From the NCBI GenBank assembly GCA_023313575.1, contig JAJTTP010000003.1, forward strand, positions 1,922,001-1,986,000: a stretch of 64,000 nt of DNA, in the 5' to 3' direction. The DNA is from Eutypella sp. D-1 (lineage: Eukaryota; Ascomycota; Sordariomycetes; Xylariales; Diatrypaceae). This document shows, piece by piece, positions 1 through 10,818 of the stretch. A model generated the notes under the pieces. The model saw only the letters and a program-made list of their open reading frames with translations, searched no databases and was not told the DNA's origin. The position numbers and the translations under genes are program-made. Within the stretch, counting starts at the first letter, position 1, and each line of letters starts with the position of its first letter.

Positions 1-1
1 G

Positions 2-481
2 CCCCTACTGCAGGGTAGCAACGAAGTAGACCAGGTCACGCGTATCTTCGAGCTCTGTGGCTTGCCAACCGACGAGTCGTGGCCTGGCTTTCGGCGTCTG
101 CCGAACGTGCGGTCCCTGCGCCTACCAGCATCCAAACCACCGTCCGCCACCGGCTCCGTCATCCGCGCCCGCTTCCCGCTCCTGACTACCGCCGGCTGCG
201 CCCTGTTGACTGGCCTACTGTCGCTCAACCCGGACCGTAGGCCCACTGCCAAGCAGATGCTCGATCACGAATACTTCCGACAGGATCCACGGCCTAAGCA
301 CGAGGCGCTGTTCCCCACATTCCCGAGCAAGGCCGGCCAGGAGCGCCGACGCAGGCGCGAGACCCCCAACGCCCCTGTCAGAGGCCAGGCTGCCGATCTG
401 GGGCCGCTCGACTTCAGCGGTGTGTTTGCCGGCCGCGAGAAAGAGGAGAGGGGTGGCGGCTTCTCCCTGAGGATGGTGTAA
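2..481 (+). CDS. CDK11/PITSLRE-like protein kinase, C-terminal fragment
   Basis: Partial gene entering from the left edge; the open frame runs from base 2 to a TAA at 479-481 (159 residues). The fragment holds the end of a CMGC kinase domain: an insert region with FELCGLPTDESWPG, then the closing helices LLSLNPDRRPTAKQMLDHEYF, which is the usual C-lobe end of cyclin-dependent kinases. After the domain comes a basic linker, and the protein ends in GGGFSLRMV, close to the GFSLKF ending typical of CDK11 (PITSLRE) kinases. CDK11 relatives act in transcription, splicing and cell-cycle control in the nucleus; that is family knowledge. The ATP site and catalytic loop lie outside the window, so activity cannot be judged. 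Another CMGC kinase is possible. Confidence 0.8.
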   Translation, partial: PLLQGSNEVDQVTRIFELCGLPTDESWPGFRRLPNVRSLRLPASKPPSATGSVIRARFPLLTTAGCALLTGLLSLNPDRRPTAKQMLDHEYFRQDPRPKHEALFPTFPSKAGQERRRRRETPNAPVRGQAADLGPLDFSGVFAGREKEERGGGFSLRMV

Positions 482-1084
482 CGACAGCAATATATACTAC
501 GGCCTGAGCGAAGCGATTCGCGGTTTCTGAAATGATACAGTCTCGCCATTTACGCAGGGGCCACTTAGAGACAGCGGGGCCAGGTGCTCAGAGACTTATT
601 TATATCTGGAATGTGTGTGTGGCATTAGGCTATGTAATATATGTAGGAAGGGACCGTCCATAGTCGTTAAAAACTCCCATGCAAAATAAATACGGCTGTA
701 TAAATGATACCCAAGCAAAAATCTTTTTCAACCCACGCCATTTAGTTCGTGAATCCCTCCCCTCCCTGGTCGTCGTCAAACACGTCGGGCGTTGGTGGAA
801 GTGTTTGCTGAAACGATGGTTCAACGCCTTCCTGATAAAGCCCACACAGCAAGTAATCCTTGGCCGGTTTATTATACGACGGCGAGTCGTTAGCCGCGGA
901 CTCCTCAATTACCTCATGCCTTCCTTCTTATCTTCCTTCCCAAGTTATATATCATAGAAGTGGGAGCGGGAAAGTGAGGAAATGCAGCCTCCAACATCAC
1001 AAGCCGTCCAGTAGATAAGGTAGGTGGTGGGTAAGTCATATGTTTTCGGTGGTGTAGGTTTTGTGAACATGTGCTCATCCTCAC
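482..1084. other. Intergenic, convergent 3' flanks
   Basis: About 600 bases between the stop of the kinase gene and the stop of the oppositely oriented DUF7137 gene. Both genes end here, so it should hold two 3' UTRs. I see AT-rich stretches but no coding sequence I can support. Confidence 0.6.
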
Positions 1085-2068
1085 TCATAGTAGTCCGGCA
1101 AAGCCGACGACGTACCAGGTGAAGCTCAAGACGGTGATGAGGGACATGGAAAGGGCGAAGCCGAGGGCACCGCGGTCGAGGTCGCCGGGGGCGGCGCTGC
1201 AGGTGACGCAGTCCCACTCAGAGAGGTTCTGGTAGGGCTGTTTGGCGTAGAGGCCGAAGATGAAGCCGTCGAAGGGGGCGAGGTAGCCGGCCTCGGCGGT
1301 GCCGGTGGGGCTGCCGTCGGCGTCGTAGATGAGGAGGGTATACTGCTCGGTCAGCAGGCGCTGGTCGACGGCCTTGCGCTGGTACGCCGCCGTGTCCCAC
1401 GTGAAGGTCGCCTGTGGCTCGTACGTCATGTTCTGCGTCAGCGTCCACGTCGCCGACGCTACCGAGCACGACACCAACACGTCGATCGCCGTCGGCTTCC
1501 CTTGCACGGACGTGTAGTTCCACGCCCACGTGATCGGCGTCGGCGCCTCGATCTTGTACAGCTGCGACCCGTCCGTCAGCGCCGGCGTCACCATCGCCAC
1601 GCCGCCCGCCCCGTCCTCCGCCGGGAACGTCTTGTGCTTCGTCGCCGTTGTCTTGCTCCCCTTTGCCTTGTCCGTTTCCGACCCCGTCTCCTTTGCCGTA
1701 TCCGTCGTCCGGCCCCCAGTGTTCAGATTCGTCGTCTCCGGCGGGTCCGTCGTCTTTTTGTCATCCTCCTTCGTTGTCGTTGCATCATTGTTCGAGTCGT
1801 CAGTCGGGGTGGCCGTGGGGGAGTCCCCATCTGTCGGCGTAGGTTCGGCTGCTATTGTTTTAGCCTCTAGTTAGTCATCCCCACGTTGCTTTTTTTTTCT
1901 TAATGAGTATGACTAGAGCCTCGACTCCAGACGGGATCACGTACAGTTGTCCCCGCCGTTGTCGTCCTGCCGCACCACGAGGGAATCGGCTTCCGGTAAC
2001 CAACCCGGCCAAGCCGACGCCAGGGGCGCCAGGGCGAGAGTTACGGTCAGGAGTTGGCTGGGCTTCAT
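1085..2068 (-). CDS. DUF7137-family secreted/membrane-anchored protein
   Basis: Two exons on the minus strand: 2068-1945 and 1851-1085, giving 296 residues. The intron (1944-1852) starts GTACGTG, has a TGACTAAC branch point and ends in TAG; phases 1 and 2 join into a Ser codon. The first 19 residues (MKPSQLLTVTLALAPLASA) are a clear signal peptide, followed by WPGWLP. Residues 42-110 are rich in Thr, Ser, Pro, Asp and Lys, looking like an O-glycosylated stalk. The second half carries the conserved block with EAPTPITWAWNYTSV and DGFIFGLY that I recognise as DUF7137. A hydrophobic C-terminal segment (ALGFALSMSLITVLSFTWYV) ends almost at the stop, so it could be a tail anchor or a GPI-addition signal. 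Cell-surface or secretory location is inferred; the biochemical role is unknown. Confidence 0.85.
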
Positions 2069-3811
2069 TTTTCTTCAGCCTTCGTCCTGTGTCTAGGTGG
2101 TTGGCTGTCTCAGTTGATGGAATGCGGGTGGAAATGAGACGGGTCTATGTCGATAACCCCGGAGGTCCGCCGAAGCAATCTCCCTTGTGGCGAACAAAAT
2201 CGTTCCGGGAGTTCAGGGAAAGAGTCGGACTTGGTGATTGAGTGTGAAGGTCGACGTCGATTTTTGCGAGTCAGTCACTAAGGGCCTTCTGCTGGTGTTG
2301 GAGCGGTCGATGTGATGAACGATCCGGGAAACGAAGGACGTCGAATATACCGTGCTGCCTCCTGAACGAGATCAGAGACAAACCGATGTACGTATACGTT
2401 TCAAAAGTTTTGTTTTAAAGCGAGTGGTCGATTAACTTGGTATGTAATTATTTGAGCGAACGTTTAGGTGCCCAGTATTAATCTTTAAAGAGGAGCGAAT
2501 GACGGATAACCGTAATAGATATCCCAGCGAGCAAAACAACTAAGAAACATCAAAATCATTAAACGGGTGATGATAGTGGTAGATGGAGGAGGATGAGATG
2601 TATGGCGTGAGCGTCGAGTTAAGAGCGAGGATGGGGAGACGACCGGTTCTTCCTCCTTGGATGTAACGCTTACTTGCTTAGCATCAACTACTAAACTTCC
2701 CGTCTCTACGTAGTTTTAACAATGCACCTAGAACTGAACCACTCAGACGGGGAAGAAGACCAGAGAAAACGGCTTAAAAAGACCCGGTTGGGTTGGTGTG
2801 GGTGGATGGGTGGATAGGGTCCGTCGATGAACACGAAGCGGCGATGGCGGGCCCTCCAGTTTGTATTATGGGTCAACACAACAGGGGGGACATCCAAGGT
2901 ATACAAGCAGACAAGTACAGAGTCATGCGTCTTTAATGTATTTTTTATTTTTTTGTCTATCGTAGAGTTGTTGTCACTGCACATAGCTATATACACCCAC
3001 GTTAGGCATAATCAGTATTCCGAACACATTATATACCTAAGAACATACGCCTACAACCACCCAGTGAAATGCGTGTTACTGGTGGCGGAGGAAGAAGGCG
3101 AAAAATCAGGAGCAAACCAATATTTACAACTGCTACACGGAGAGGACCACGGACCACAACAGAGAATTTCGCTGGAACTTGGTTGGCAGGTTGGCAGCAG
3201 GTCGGGCAGGCAGTGCAGGATGACTGGCTTGGGTTGGCTGGACTTAGGCCCGCTGGCTCGCCCGAACCAATAGGGCGCCCTTGTCGCCCCCCTGTCCTGG
3301 GGATTGCCGATGGATGATCTCGCTCGATCGTATTCCCAAAGCGAGCCAAGTGGACAGTCAAGACAGACAGCCACCTAAAAATAGTCCGGGTCTCACTCCT
3401 TGTCTCACCCTTCTGCCACTCGCGACGGGAAAAAAAGAGGAAAAATTGTTTGCCAAGCCCGATCGGGCGGCGCCTCACGTATATGCAAACAAAACTCAAG
3501 GCGGAAGGAAGAGGAATGAGGATGATGGAATACTGATCAACTAAATACATAAGTGGGGTTCATAGAAAAGGACTAGTTTTGTAATATAAATAAGTAAAAC
3601 AGATATGATATAATCTGAGATCGTAGGTTTATTCCAGAAGCCGTAAATACTCCATAGAATTAATTAGTTATTAAACCTTAGAAGCGACCCAGGTCTTCGT
3701 CCCGCACCCTATAACGGAATTGATCCGGTGCCTCTTATCCACGTCCTGGGATGATAGATAGGAAAGTGAAATAGTCCGATCCAGTAGCCATGCTTTCTAC
3801 TACAGCCGTCT
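2069..3811. other. Intergenic 1.7 kb, upstream of DUF7137 gene
   Basis: The first part is the promoter side of the DUF7137 gene. Longer open frames at 2706-3550 on both strands have no family features and no splice logic; I take them as chance. From about 3600 onward the minus strand may contain more of the decayed retrotransposon described next, but too degraded to assign. Confidence 0.4.
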
Positions 3812-4476
3812 CTACGAAGGGTACATTAGAAAAAACGAGATCCAATATGTGCCCCCCCCCCCATAAGTGGGCTTACCAGGTATTCCCGTAAACGTCATGT
3901 CGCAAGTATAAAGCCATCGTACCAGGTCAGCACCCTTATTCCGCCCTTCCACACCGGGCTTAAACTCCGGATGCCAGACGTGCCAATCTCCTCCAATCAG
4001 GAAGTTATTTAGTGGTATTAAGTTCGTAACATAATCTATAACCTCGTCTCGGCCGGGCTTCCTATAAACGTTCAGAAAGGTGTAACCGTTAACATCAGCC
4101 AAAGCATGTCTCGCGAAAAAACTGGTCGTCTTTACTACGCCTTAATCCGGCTGTTTTTCTTAACATATGTCATAACCCGAAGCCGCTCGTCCTCCTTTAC
4201 CCAGCTGTCCACTGGTGCATAAGATTCATAGCCCGTATGGTTCTGTGTTTTTATGTCTGGTCGGGCCCAGGGCTCCTGCACCTGAACCACGTCAACTCCT
4301 TCTTTCCAGCACACTTCCAATAGCGTAGCATGTGGGGTCAGCGCCTTGTATACGTTACACCAAGCTATCCGAAGTTCCTTAAATCTACAAGGGGGCCGCC
4401 CAGAGTTTGGGGAATGCTGAGCCCTTTCATCGGGGGCCGCAGGCGGCCGGTGTGGTGTTTCTGAGGTGTCCATCAC
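3812..4476 (-). mobile_element. Relic of a Tad1-like non-LTR retrotransposon, ORF2 endonuclease region
   Basis: Two broken minus-strand frames (4476-4135 and 4102-3812) together resemble the N-terminal apurinic-type endonuclease of fungal LINE ORF2 proteins. The first contains LRIAWCNVYKALTPHATLLE and VDVVQVQEPWARPD, matching the start of the domain with its catalytic Glu in QEPW; then SWVKEDERLRVMTYV. The second contains NGYTFLNVYRKP and IGGDWHVWHPEFKPGVEGRN, the GDFN-HHP motif region, with the Asn position changed. A frame change and stop codons separate them, and after GGTY the expected conserved Asp is not seen. No reverse transcriptase, ORF1 or poly(A) tail is visible. It is therefore an old, inactive fragment. 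Identity as a Tad-clade element is from motif resemblance only. Confidence 0.75.
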
Positions 4477-4922
4477 CGCGACGGGCTGCCGTTGCCCTTG
4501 AGAGCGTGGCGACTATCGTGGGATTTCAACCTTGGTGTTTTGGCATTTCTTGGACTAGAATGCCAAGTGTTAAGGAAATGTATGCAATGTACGCTTTAGC
4601 ACTAACAGTTCCAAACGCACGGATGATTTTTAGAAGGAAAGGTGTGGCATGCATCAATAAGGGGTTAGGGAGGGCTAAATGGCTCGCTTTAAACCATTGT
4701 GACTGTTGCTCCTTGAACATCACTTATGTATCAAAGTACGACAATAAATCAATCTGGAGCAATGTACTAATCGACGGTTTCATATATCGAGCTAAGTATT
4801 TCGTCAATTCTCCACGGCTTTATCTCAGACTAGGCTACACCGTAAAGCAAGCAGGTCGTATCATCAAACCGCGTATACGATCATATGCCCGAAGCCACTT
4901 AGGGTGTTATCAAGCTAGCTAG
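4477..4922. other. Spacer between retrotransposon relic and EthD gene
   Basis: About 450 bases, partly 3' flank of the EthD gene. A plus-strand open frame spans 4407-4922 but starts inside the retroelement relic and has no recognisable domain; it is treated as chance. Confidence 0.4.
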
Positions 4923-5442
4923 CTATACGTTGACGATCTTTCCGTCTTCCAAGTACGTATTTTCCCAACCCATCTGGCAGTCAGCCCTCTCTGTGTCAAT
5001 CCACGGCTTCTCAGAGGCGATGATGATGTTCTCCCAGTCGGGATCTGCCAGCATTGCCTTGAGCTTCTCCGGGCTGTCGGACCAATAGGACGAGGTAACA
5101 TCAAACGGGGCTAGCTTCCATCCCGGTTCCGTTTTGATCTCCTTGATCTCGTCCTCGAACTGTTTACGCAAATGAGAGGGCGTGATGTACTAAGAACAGT
5201 TATAGAGTTAGCTGTATTTTCTTACCCAATTTCGGTTGATGGGGTCTAGGAAGATAACATACCAATGTGTACTTCACAATGCCATGTCTCTGCACGATCT
5301 TCATCATCTGCGGCACCTGTACCTCCGTGTACCACTTCGCGAATTCGGCATCGTCAACGTGTGGAAGTTTGTAGTGATGGATTGACCATTTGAGCAGCAT
5401 TTGGCGATAGGATGCGCCTTCCTGAGACTGCTGTTCGGCCAT
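4923..5442 (-). CDS. EthD-domain protein (dimeric alpha-beta barrel)
   Basis: Two exons, 5442-5263 and 5189-4923, giving 148 residues; the intron begins GTATGT and ends TTCTTAG, and both sides are phase 0. The protein begins MAEQQSQEGASYRQML, then LLKWSIHHYKLPHVDDAEFAKWYTEV, which is the conserved start of EthD-type barrels (the strand-plus-helix with W and the acidic residues). The second half has PFDVTSSYWSDSPEKLKAM and a final DWENII strand, also usual. Size fits the family. EthD proteins in fungi include decarboxylases and cyclases or accessory proteins for polyketide and aromatic compound metabolism; the exact reaction cannot be read from sequence. It is transcribed away from the MFS transporter gene with about 1 kb between starts. 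No signal peptide, so cytosolic. Confidence 0.85.
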
Positions 5443-6458
5443 GATTTCAAAGATAGGAGGTCAGGAGTGAATGTCTGCTGAGTTCTCAACTGTTCAAATA
5501 TGAGCACTCGCCTTCAGGGTTGGGTCAACGCACTGTTTATATACACAGATGTGGGTCGCTTTCACGGCTATTCAAAACATATGCCTTTTGCCCATGGAAT
5601 ATGTATTAGCTAAGGTAAAATGGAAGTTTCGATGGAGGGGATGTACTGAATGAACAGTTTCTGACATGAAAACATGCATACAAGTGTATCGGGGCCAACT
5701 GCATTTCCCCTCACCCCTTGCTTGGAATAAACCTGCAAGTCGGAATATCGCAGTGATCAGTTCTCCAAAAACATGTCAGGCTGTGAATGAGGCGAAAAAA
5801 ACATCGACACATCAACCCGGTCTCATAAGTGTCGTTCTAAATAGTAAAGATGGTAACAGCTAGACCAATTCATTAACTTATGAGACATAGATAGAAATTC
5901 ATTTAAACGTTGAATATTTCAAATGAAGGATCGGGTTGTACTGCAAGGCAAGGAGACCTAACAAGCAAGGGAGTCAAGCAGTGAGGCATTCACGAGGCTC
6001 TGGGATTCAAATGTGAGCCAGGATCCGTTCCCGTGGCGCCTCTAGTTTGTTTAACTCTCATGTTATTACCAACATTTATAAGAGTAGCATCCGGCTGGCT
6101 TATGTAATCTGGACCTGGTGACACCCGAGATAGATTGTCGCCAGTCACATATCAACTCCAGCACCCTTACAAACAGACGTGATAACACAGCCAAGCCCAC
6201 AGCAAGGAAGGCCAATGCGTCAGTGAGACATCGCTGATTAATTCATCGTGTATCTATTTCGTTTTACTGTTGTTTGACGCCTGCTTAAATGGCATGCCGT
6301 AGTTCGTCCAGTCTCTCTTCCCAAGCATTGATGATATTTCGAGCCTCGTAGGTCTCGACAAACAGATGCGTACTCACTTGTTGAGACCAATATGTATTGT
6401 CTTTGGATAATTACTCTTCACTTCGTCGCTACGACGGATTTCGTCTTGATCGTTCATC
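5443..6458. promoter_or_regulatory. Shared 1.0 kb spacer between divergent EthD and MFS genes
   Basis: The two genes start on opposite strands at 5442 and 6459, so this stretch must contain both promoters. I see no coding potential beyond a short chance frame at 5666-5863. No specific binding site can be named with confidence. Confidence 0.5.
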
Positions 6459-8306
6459 ATGGCCTCTTCTGAGGAACAAACTGAAGGAGCGGGCAATGAA
6501 GCCTCAAAGCCGAAGTATTCTTGGCGTTTTTGGGTGTGTCCATCTATACATGATAACCTAGTTCACCAGATGCACCTGAGTGATCATAACAACAGACTCT
6601 AATTCGAAAATTCCAGGCTATAATATTGTCACTCTCCATCGCCTCTCTGTTATCGGCGTTGGACGTATCGGTCATCTCGACCGCCATGCCGTCGATGATC
6701 AACGATCTCGGTTCCAGCTATGCCTACGCATGGATCGCCAACGCCTACTTCCTCACCATGACTGCCTTCCAGCCCCTGTACGGACAGACAGCCAATATCT
6801 TCGGCCGTCGTAGCCTGACGCTCCTTGCGGTTCTGCTATTCGCTATTGGCTCCGCTATAGCCGGGGCTGCGCCGAATCTCGGCGCGCTGATTGCGGGCCG
6901 CGCTATCAAAGGTATCGGCGGCGGCGGCATCAATATCCTAATCGAGATTGTTGTCGCTGATTTGGTCCCGTTACGAGAACGGCCCAAATTCATCAGCATC
7001 ATATTTACCGCTTACACGATTGTGGTTGTGCTCGGACCGGTTATAGGGGGTCTGCTTGCGCAACGCGTGACGTGGAGGTGGATTTTCTACCTTAACCTAC
7101 CTGTTGCAGGCGTGGCGCTGGTACTACTGGCGGTCGTGCTAAGGGTGCAGTACACGAAAGATACGATGAAAAACTCGCTGAAGCGCGTCGACCTTGCCGG
7201 CAATACTCTCTTGATTACGTCGGTCGTGTCCGTCCTCTTGGCTTTGACATGGGGTGGCGTAGACTCTCCTTGGTCGTCATGGAGGACGATATTACCCTTA
7301 GTCCTCGGGTTACTCGGCATCATTGCATTCCTCGCTATCGAATCTACCACCCTGATACCAGAGCCCACGATGCCCATGCGGATCTTTTCCAATCGGACCT
7401 CGCTTGGCGGCTTTGCGTTGACTTTGATTCACGCCATGCTAATGTACTGGGTGTCGTACTTCCTGTGAGTTTAGCAACCCCTCTCGCATCCTGGTCGAGT
7501 TGGATGCTCTTGAAGGAACAATTACTCATCATAGCTCTCGCAGCCCTCTCTATTTTCAGGCCGTCCTCGGAGCAGACCCGATTACCTCGGGGGTTAACAT
7601 TCTTCCCTACGCTGCCGTGACCCTGCCGTCCGCTATGCTTGCAGGGTTCGGAACGTCCAAGTATGGTTGGTATCGCCCATGGTTCTTCGTAGGGTTCGGA
7701 GCATTTGCCATCGCCTTCGGGCTGCTCACACGGCTGGACGGTGGGTCATCAAAGGCCTACTGGGCCGGCGTGCAATGCATAGCAGCGATCGGCGCCGGCA
7801 TCTTGACGACGACAACGTTGCCATGCATTCAAGCGCCCCTGGCCGAGTCCGACCAGGCCGTTGCTACGGCTACGTGGGGCTTTGTGCGCAGCTTCGGAGG
7901 CGTGTGGGGTGTCGCGATCCCGGCGGCGGTCTTCAACTCGCGCGTCAACGAGCTCGTCGTCACGCGCCTCACCGATGAGCGCATGCAAGCCCTACTATCG
8001 AACGGGGGCGCCTACGCGCTCGCGGCCGGTGGCCAGGTCGGCACTCTGACCGAGGGAGATCCCGAGCTGATGGCACAGGTGCGGAGTATCTATGTCGACA
8101 GCCTCTCGCTGTCCTGGTACGTCGCGCTTGGGTTCGCACTGCTGGGATTTATAATAAGCGCCGTGGTGAAGGAGGTTACCCTGCGCACAGATCTCGTTAC
8201 CGAATTTGGGCTGGAGGAACGCTCTAAAGATCGTCAAGATGAACACAAAGTCACCGAGGGCGCTGGCACTACAGCAGGTGCCGGCGATATTGAGCCGAAG
8301 AGCTAG
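6459..8306 (+). CDS. MFS transporter, DHA2-type (14-TM drug:H+ antiporter-like)
   Basis: Three exons, 6459-6533, 6617-7464 and 7544-8306, giving 561 residues. Introns start GTGTGT and GTGAGT; the second junction restores FLPLYFQAVLGADP, a hallmark of this family. A short polar N-terminus (residues 1-25) leads into many hydrophobic helices, compatible with 14 segments. Motifs seen: LDVSVISTAMPSM (motif D1 region), YGQTANIFGRRS (motif A loop 2-3), GRAIKGIGGGG, and LGPVIGGLLA (motif C, the antiporter signature). Length fits the 14-TM class. These proteins export toxic compounds or fungal metabolites, or in some cases amines and siderophores, across the plasma membrane. The substrate is unknown; the neighbouring EthD gene hints at a metabolite. 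The C-terminus is charged (RSKDRQDEHK) and cytosolic. Confidence 0.9.
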
Positions 8307-10818
8307 GCACGCGGTTGATAAAGGCTGAATTCTTGTCCTCGATCTCCCCTCTCGCTATACATCTCCCATGGTTATCCACTCGTCTTGTTTTTTTTTTCCA
8401 TGGTTACTTCTCACTACACGCAGATCGAGAGGTAGCACATGGGAAATATGTATTAATATTGGCACCAACATCATTGGCACAATCATTTCACTGCCAATAT
8501 TAATGCAGCCACTGCTTGTATGAGTCCGGATCATTGAATTTCTGCGCAGTAGTGGTTTACATTTTCTTCTTTGGCTTCAGCGGCAACACCCTTATGTCTT
8601 TGTATATAGTTAACTTAATACTACTACTTTTTACCTACCTAGGTACCTGCTAGGATATGAATATAGGGGAAAAGCGGGTACATGAGTGGGGAAACAGAGG
8701 TGAAAGGGGGCCGAAAGGAACCAATGGGCTCATCGGGTCTAGCTATGCACGGAGATGGAATAGCGCTATAACGGTCGGTAATTAGGTACCTACCTGCGCC
8801 CTAAGCCCTCATGAGGACCCTAAGACCGGGTTAGATGGAACCTATTTTTGACCTACCTACATCCGGTCTTGTCTGGCCTCACCTCGAGAGAAAATGCGAA
8901 TCAAACAAGCAGAATTCAAGTTGTATCGCACGTATATAATAAAAAAAGAATAAAAAACATTGATTTGTACTTGGGCCAACCGCTACATATGTGATGTGCC
9001 TGTTTAGAGAGTCATCCCCGCCTACTGGCAGGGCTACTTCGACGACCGCGATATCCCATATCTTAAGGCCATCCATCAAAAGTTCCGCTATCTTTGTACC
9101 TCCGTCAGAACCGCCTGTCTCCTTTGTAATCTCCGACACGACGGAAGAAATTGGAACGGAGCATCACCAAGGTCCGCAATACCTTGATGGCTGCAAGCGC
9201 ACCTCGGGAAGCGGCGATGCTTAACTTCCACCCCCGCGCTCCCAACGAGCAAGGGGAAGGACTGAACTGACGAGATGCGAGACAACCTTAACCTCCTCTC
9301 CTACGGACCTTTCACAAACATGCCAAGCTCGATGACTCCAGGCTTCATTCGCCCCGTATCACGGATGTCCACATCACTGCCCCTTCTTATTGTCGCCTAA
9401 TGGTTGCAGCGGATGATGGAACTAGATAGAGTTTTCAAGTAGTTGTCTCTCGCGACTGTGTCGCCGCCAGTTTAAGTGCTCTGAAAACCAGCCAGGCTGC
9501 CTCCTTGCGTCTACGGACGTCGGACATTGCGTCCCAGCCGGTCAACTTTTGAGCCTCAGGGCCCACGCCCTCGGTAGCTTCAGGGTAGTCCTGAGCCGTT
9601 CGGGCCTGGGGGTCCGCGTCCGCAGCCCGTCTGGGATTCGGGCTCAGCTTCATATCATATGCTGGGTCGTTTATGTATTCTGTATCTAACTAGAGCAGAG
9701 CAGAGATACGCTCGCAACGGCCATTAAATACGTGCCGTGCCTTATCCACCTCGTGCCGTTCATCGACAGTCTCGCACAGCTTTTCTACACTGCCATGTTA
9801 GCAGGAGTCCCGATAATGATGATGATAATGATGATGATGGCAACGATATATTTCGTCATCCAGCTCGGGCCAATTACCCACAACCCCCTTCCTGTCGCAT
9901 AGACATCTGCAGCCAAGTTCTCAGTCCATTTGGGCGGAATAGCACGGGATAGGGCGGCCGTAGTCGAGGCCGGCGGGCAAACGTTACACATGCAGAACAG
10001 TACCACCACGCACAGAGCCCTTCTCAGATAGACGGACGGCAGCAGGGGCCAATCTGCGGAAGATGACAACAACAATGGATAAAACCCAACAGTCGCTGGT
10101 TGATGGATGGATGGATGTATGGCGATGGAGAGGGAAAACAAGAATAAGGAGGCTGGGAAATTTCCTATCGACAGAAGATACACACATCCACATACCACGT
10201 TCACTCTCCCCATTCCTCGATCCTCTTCCGTAAAGGACAGCACATCACACCAATGTCACTCACGCATACGTACGCGTCCTGGCACTTTCACGATATCTCT
10301 CATTCATCCTAGGTAGTTACCGCTCCCCTCCTCCTTGTCCCTCCCCTCCCTACACTCCCTTTTCCACACATAAATTCCCTTTTCTACCTTGCACTCTACC
10401 TCAGGCAAGATTCCGCATCGCATTTCCTCCTATTCCCGTCACCCTCACTCACTCTCCGTCTCCTTTCTCAATCCCTCATGGGATGATGATAATGATGATG
10501 ATTGTTTTTACGAGCGGGGGTATATTTATTAAGTATAGGCCCGATAAGGCTTATTATACGCCTTTTAAAAAAATAAAAATTAAATTCTTCCTAGTATAGC
10601 GTACTTTTCTCCGTAATGTACAAAACTTGCGACGAGTTATAGTGATCCGCGAGGACTTGCAGTGTAAAGTAACACCAGACTTCCCGCCTAGCGCCTTGTC
10701 GGGTTGTTGAAGCAGAAGAACCATATTGCTCATGCCTAACGCTGCTAGCCACGCACCCGTTATTATGAATCCATCTAAATCATTACCTATTAGTGTAGTA
10801 TATTGCTTCGATCTGTGA
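8307..10818. other. Intergenic 2.5 kb
   Basis: Lies between the 3' ends of the MFS gene and the DUF7726 gene. It contains the palindromic motif TACCTACCTAGGTACCT at 8632-8648 and GAT-type microsatellites near 9813-9840 and 10482-10501. Several open frames of 60-150 codons occur on both strands; none has a family signature or credible exon structure, so I do not call genes. Confidence 0.5.
9813..9840. repeat. GAT trinucleotide microsatellite
   Basis: Runs of GATAATGAT and GATGATGG units. A similar short GAT run is at 10482-10501 and another on the plus strand at 42379-42403. Confidence 0.8.

Noticed and set aside
3029..3550. 173-codon minus-strand frame
   Set aside because: No domain, odd composition and no support from neighbours; probably chance.
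4407..4922. 171-codon plus-strand frame
   Set aside because: Begins antisense to the retrotransposon relic and has no recognisable domain.
5443..6458. A secondary-metabolite cluster around the EthD gene
   Set aside because: Only an EthD gene and a transporter are present; no synthase, oxidase or regulator is adjacent.
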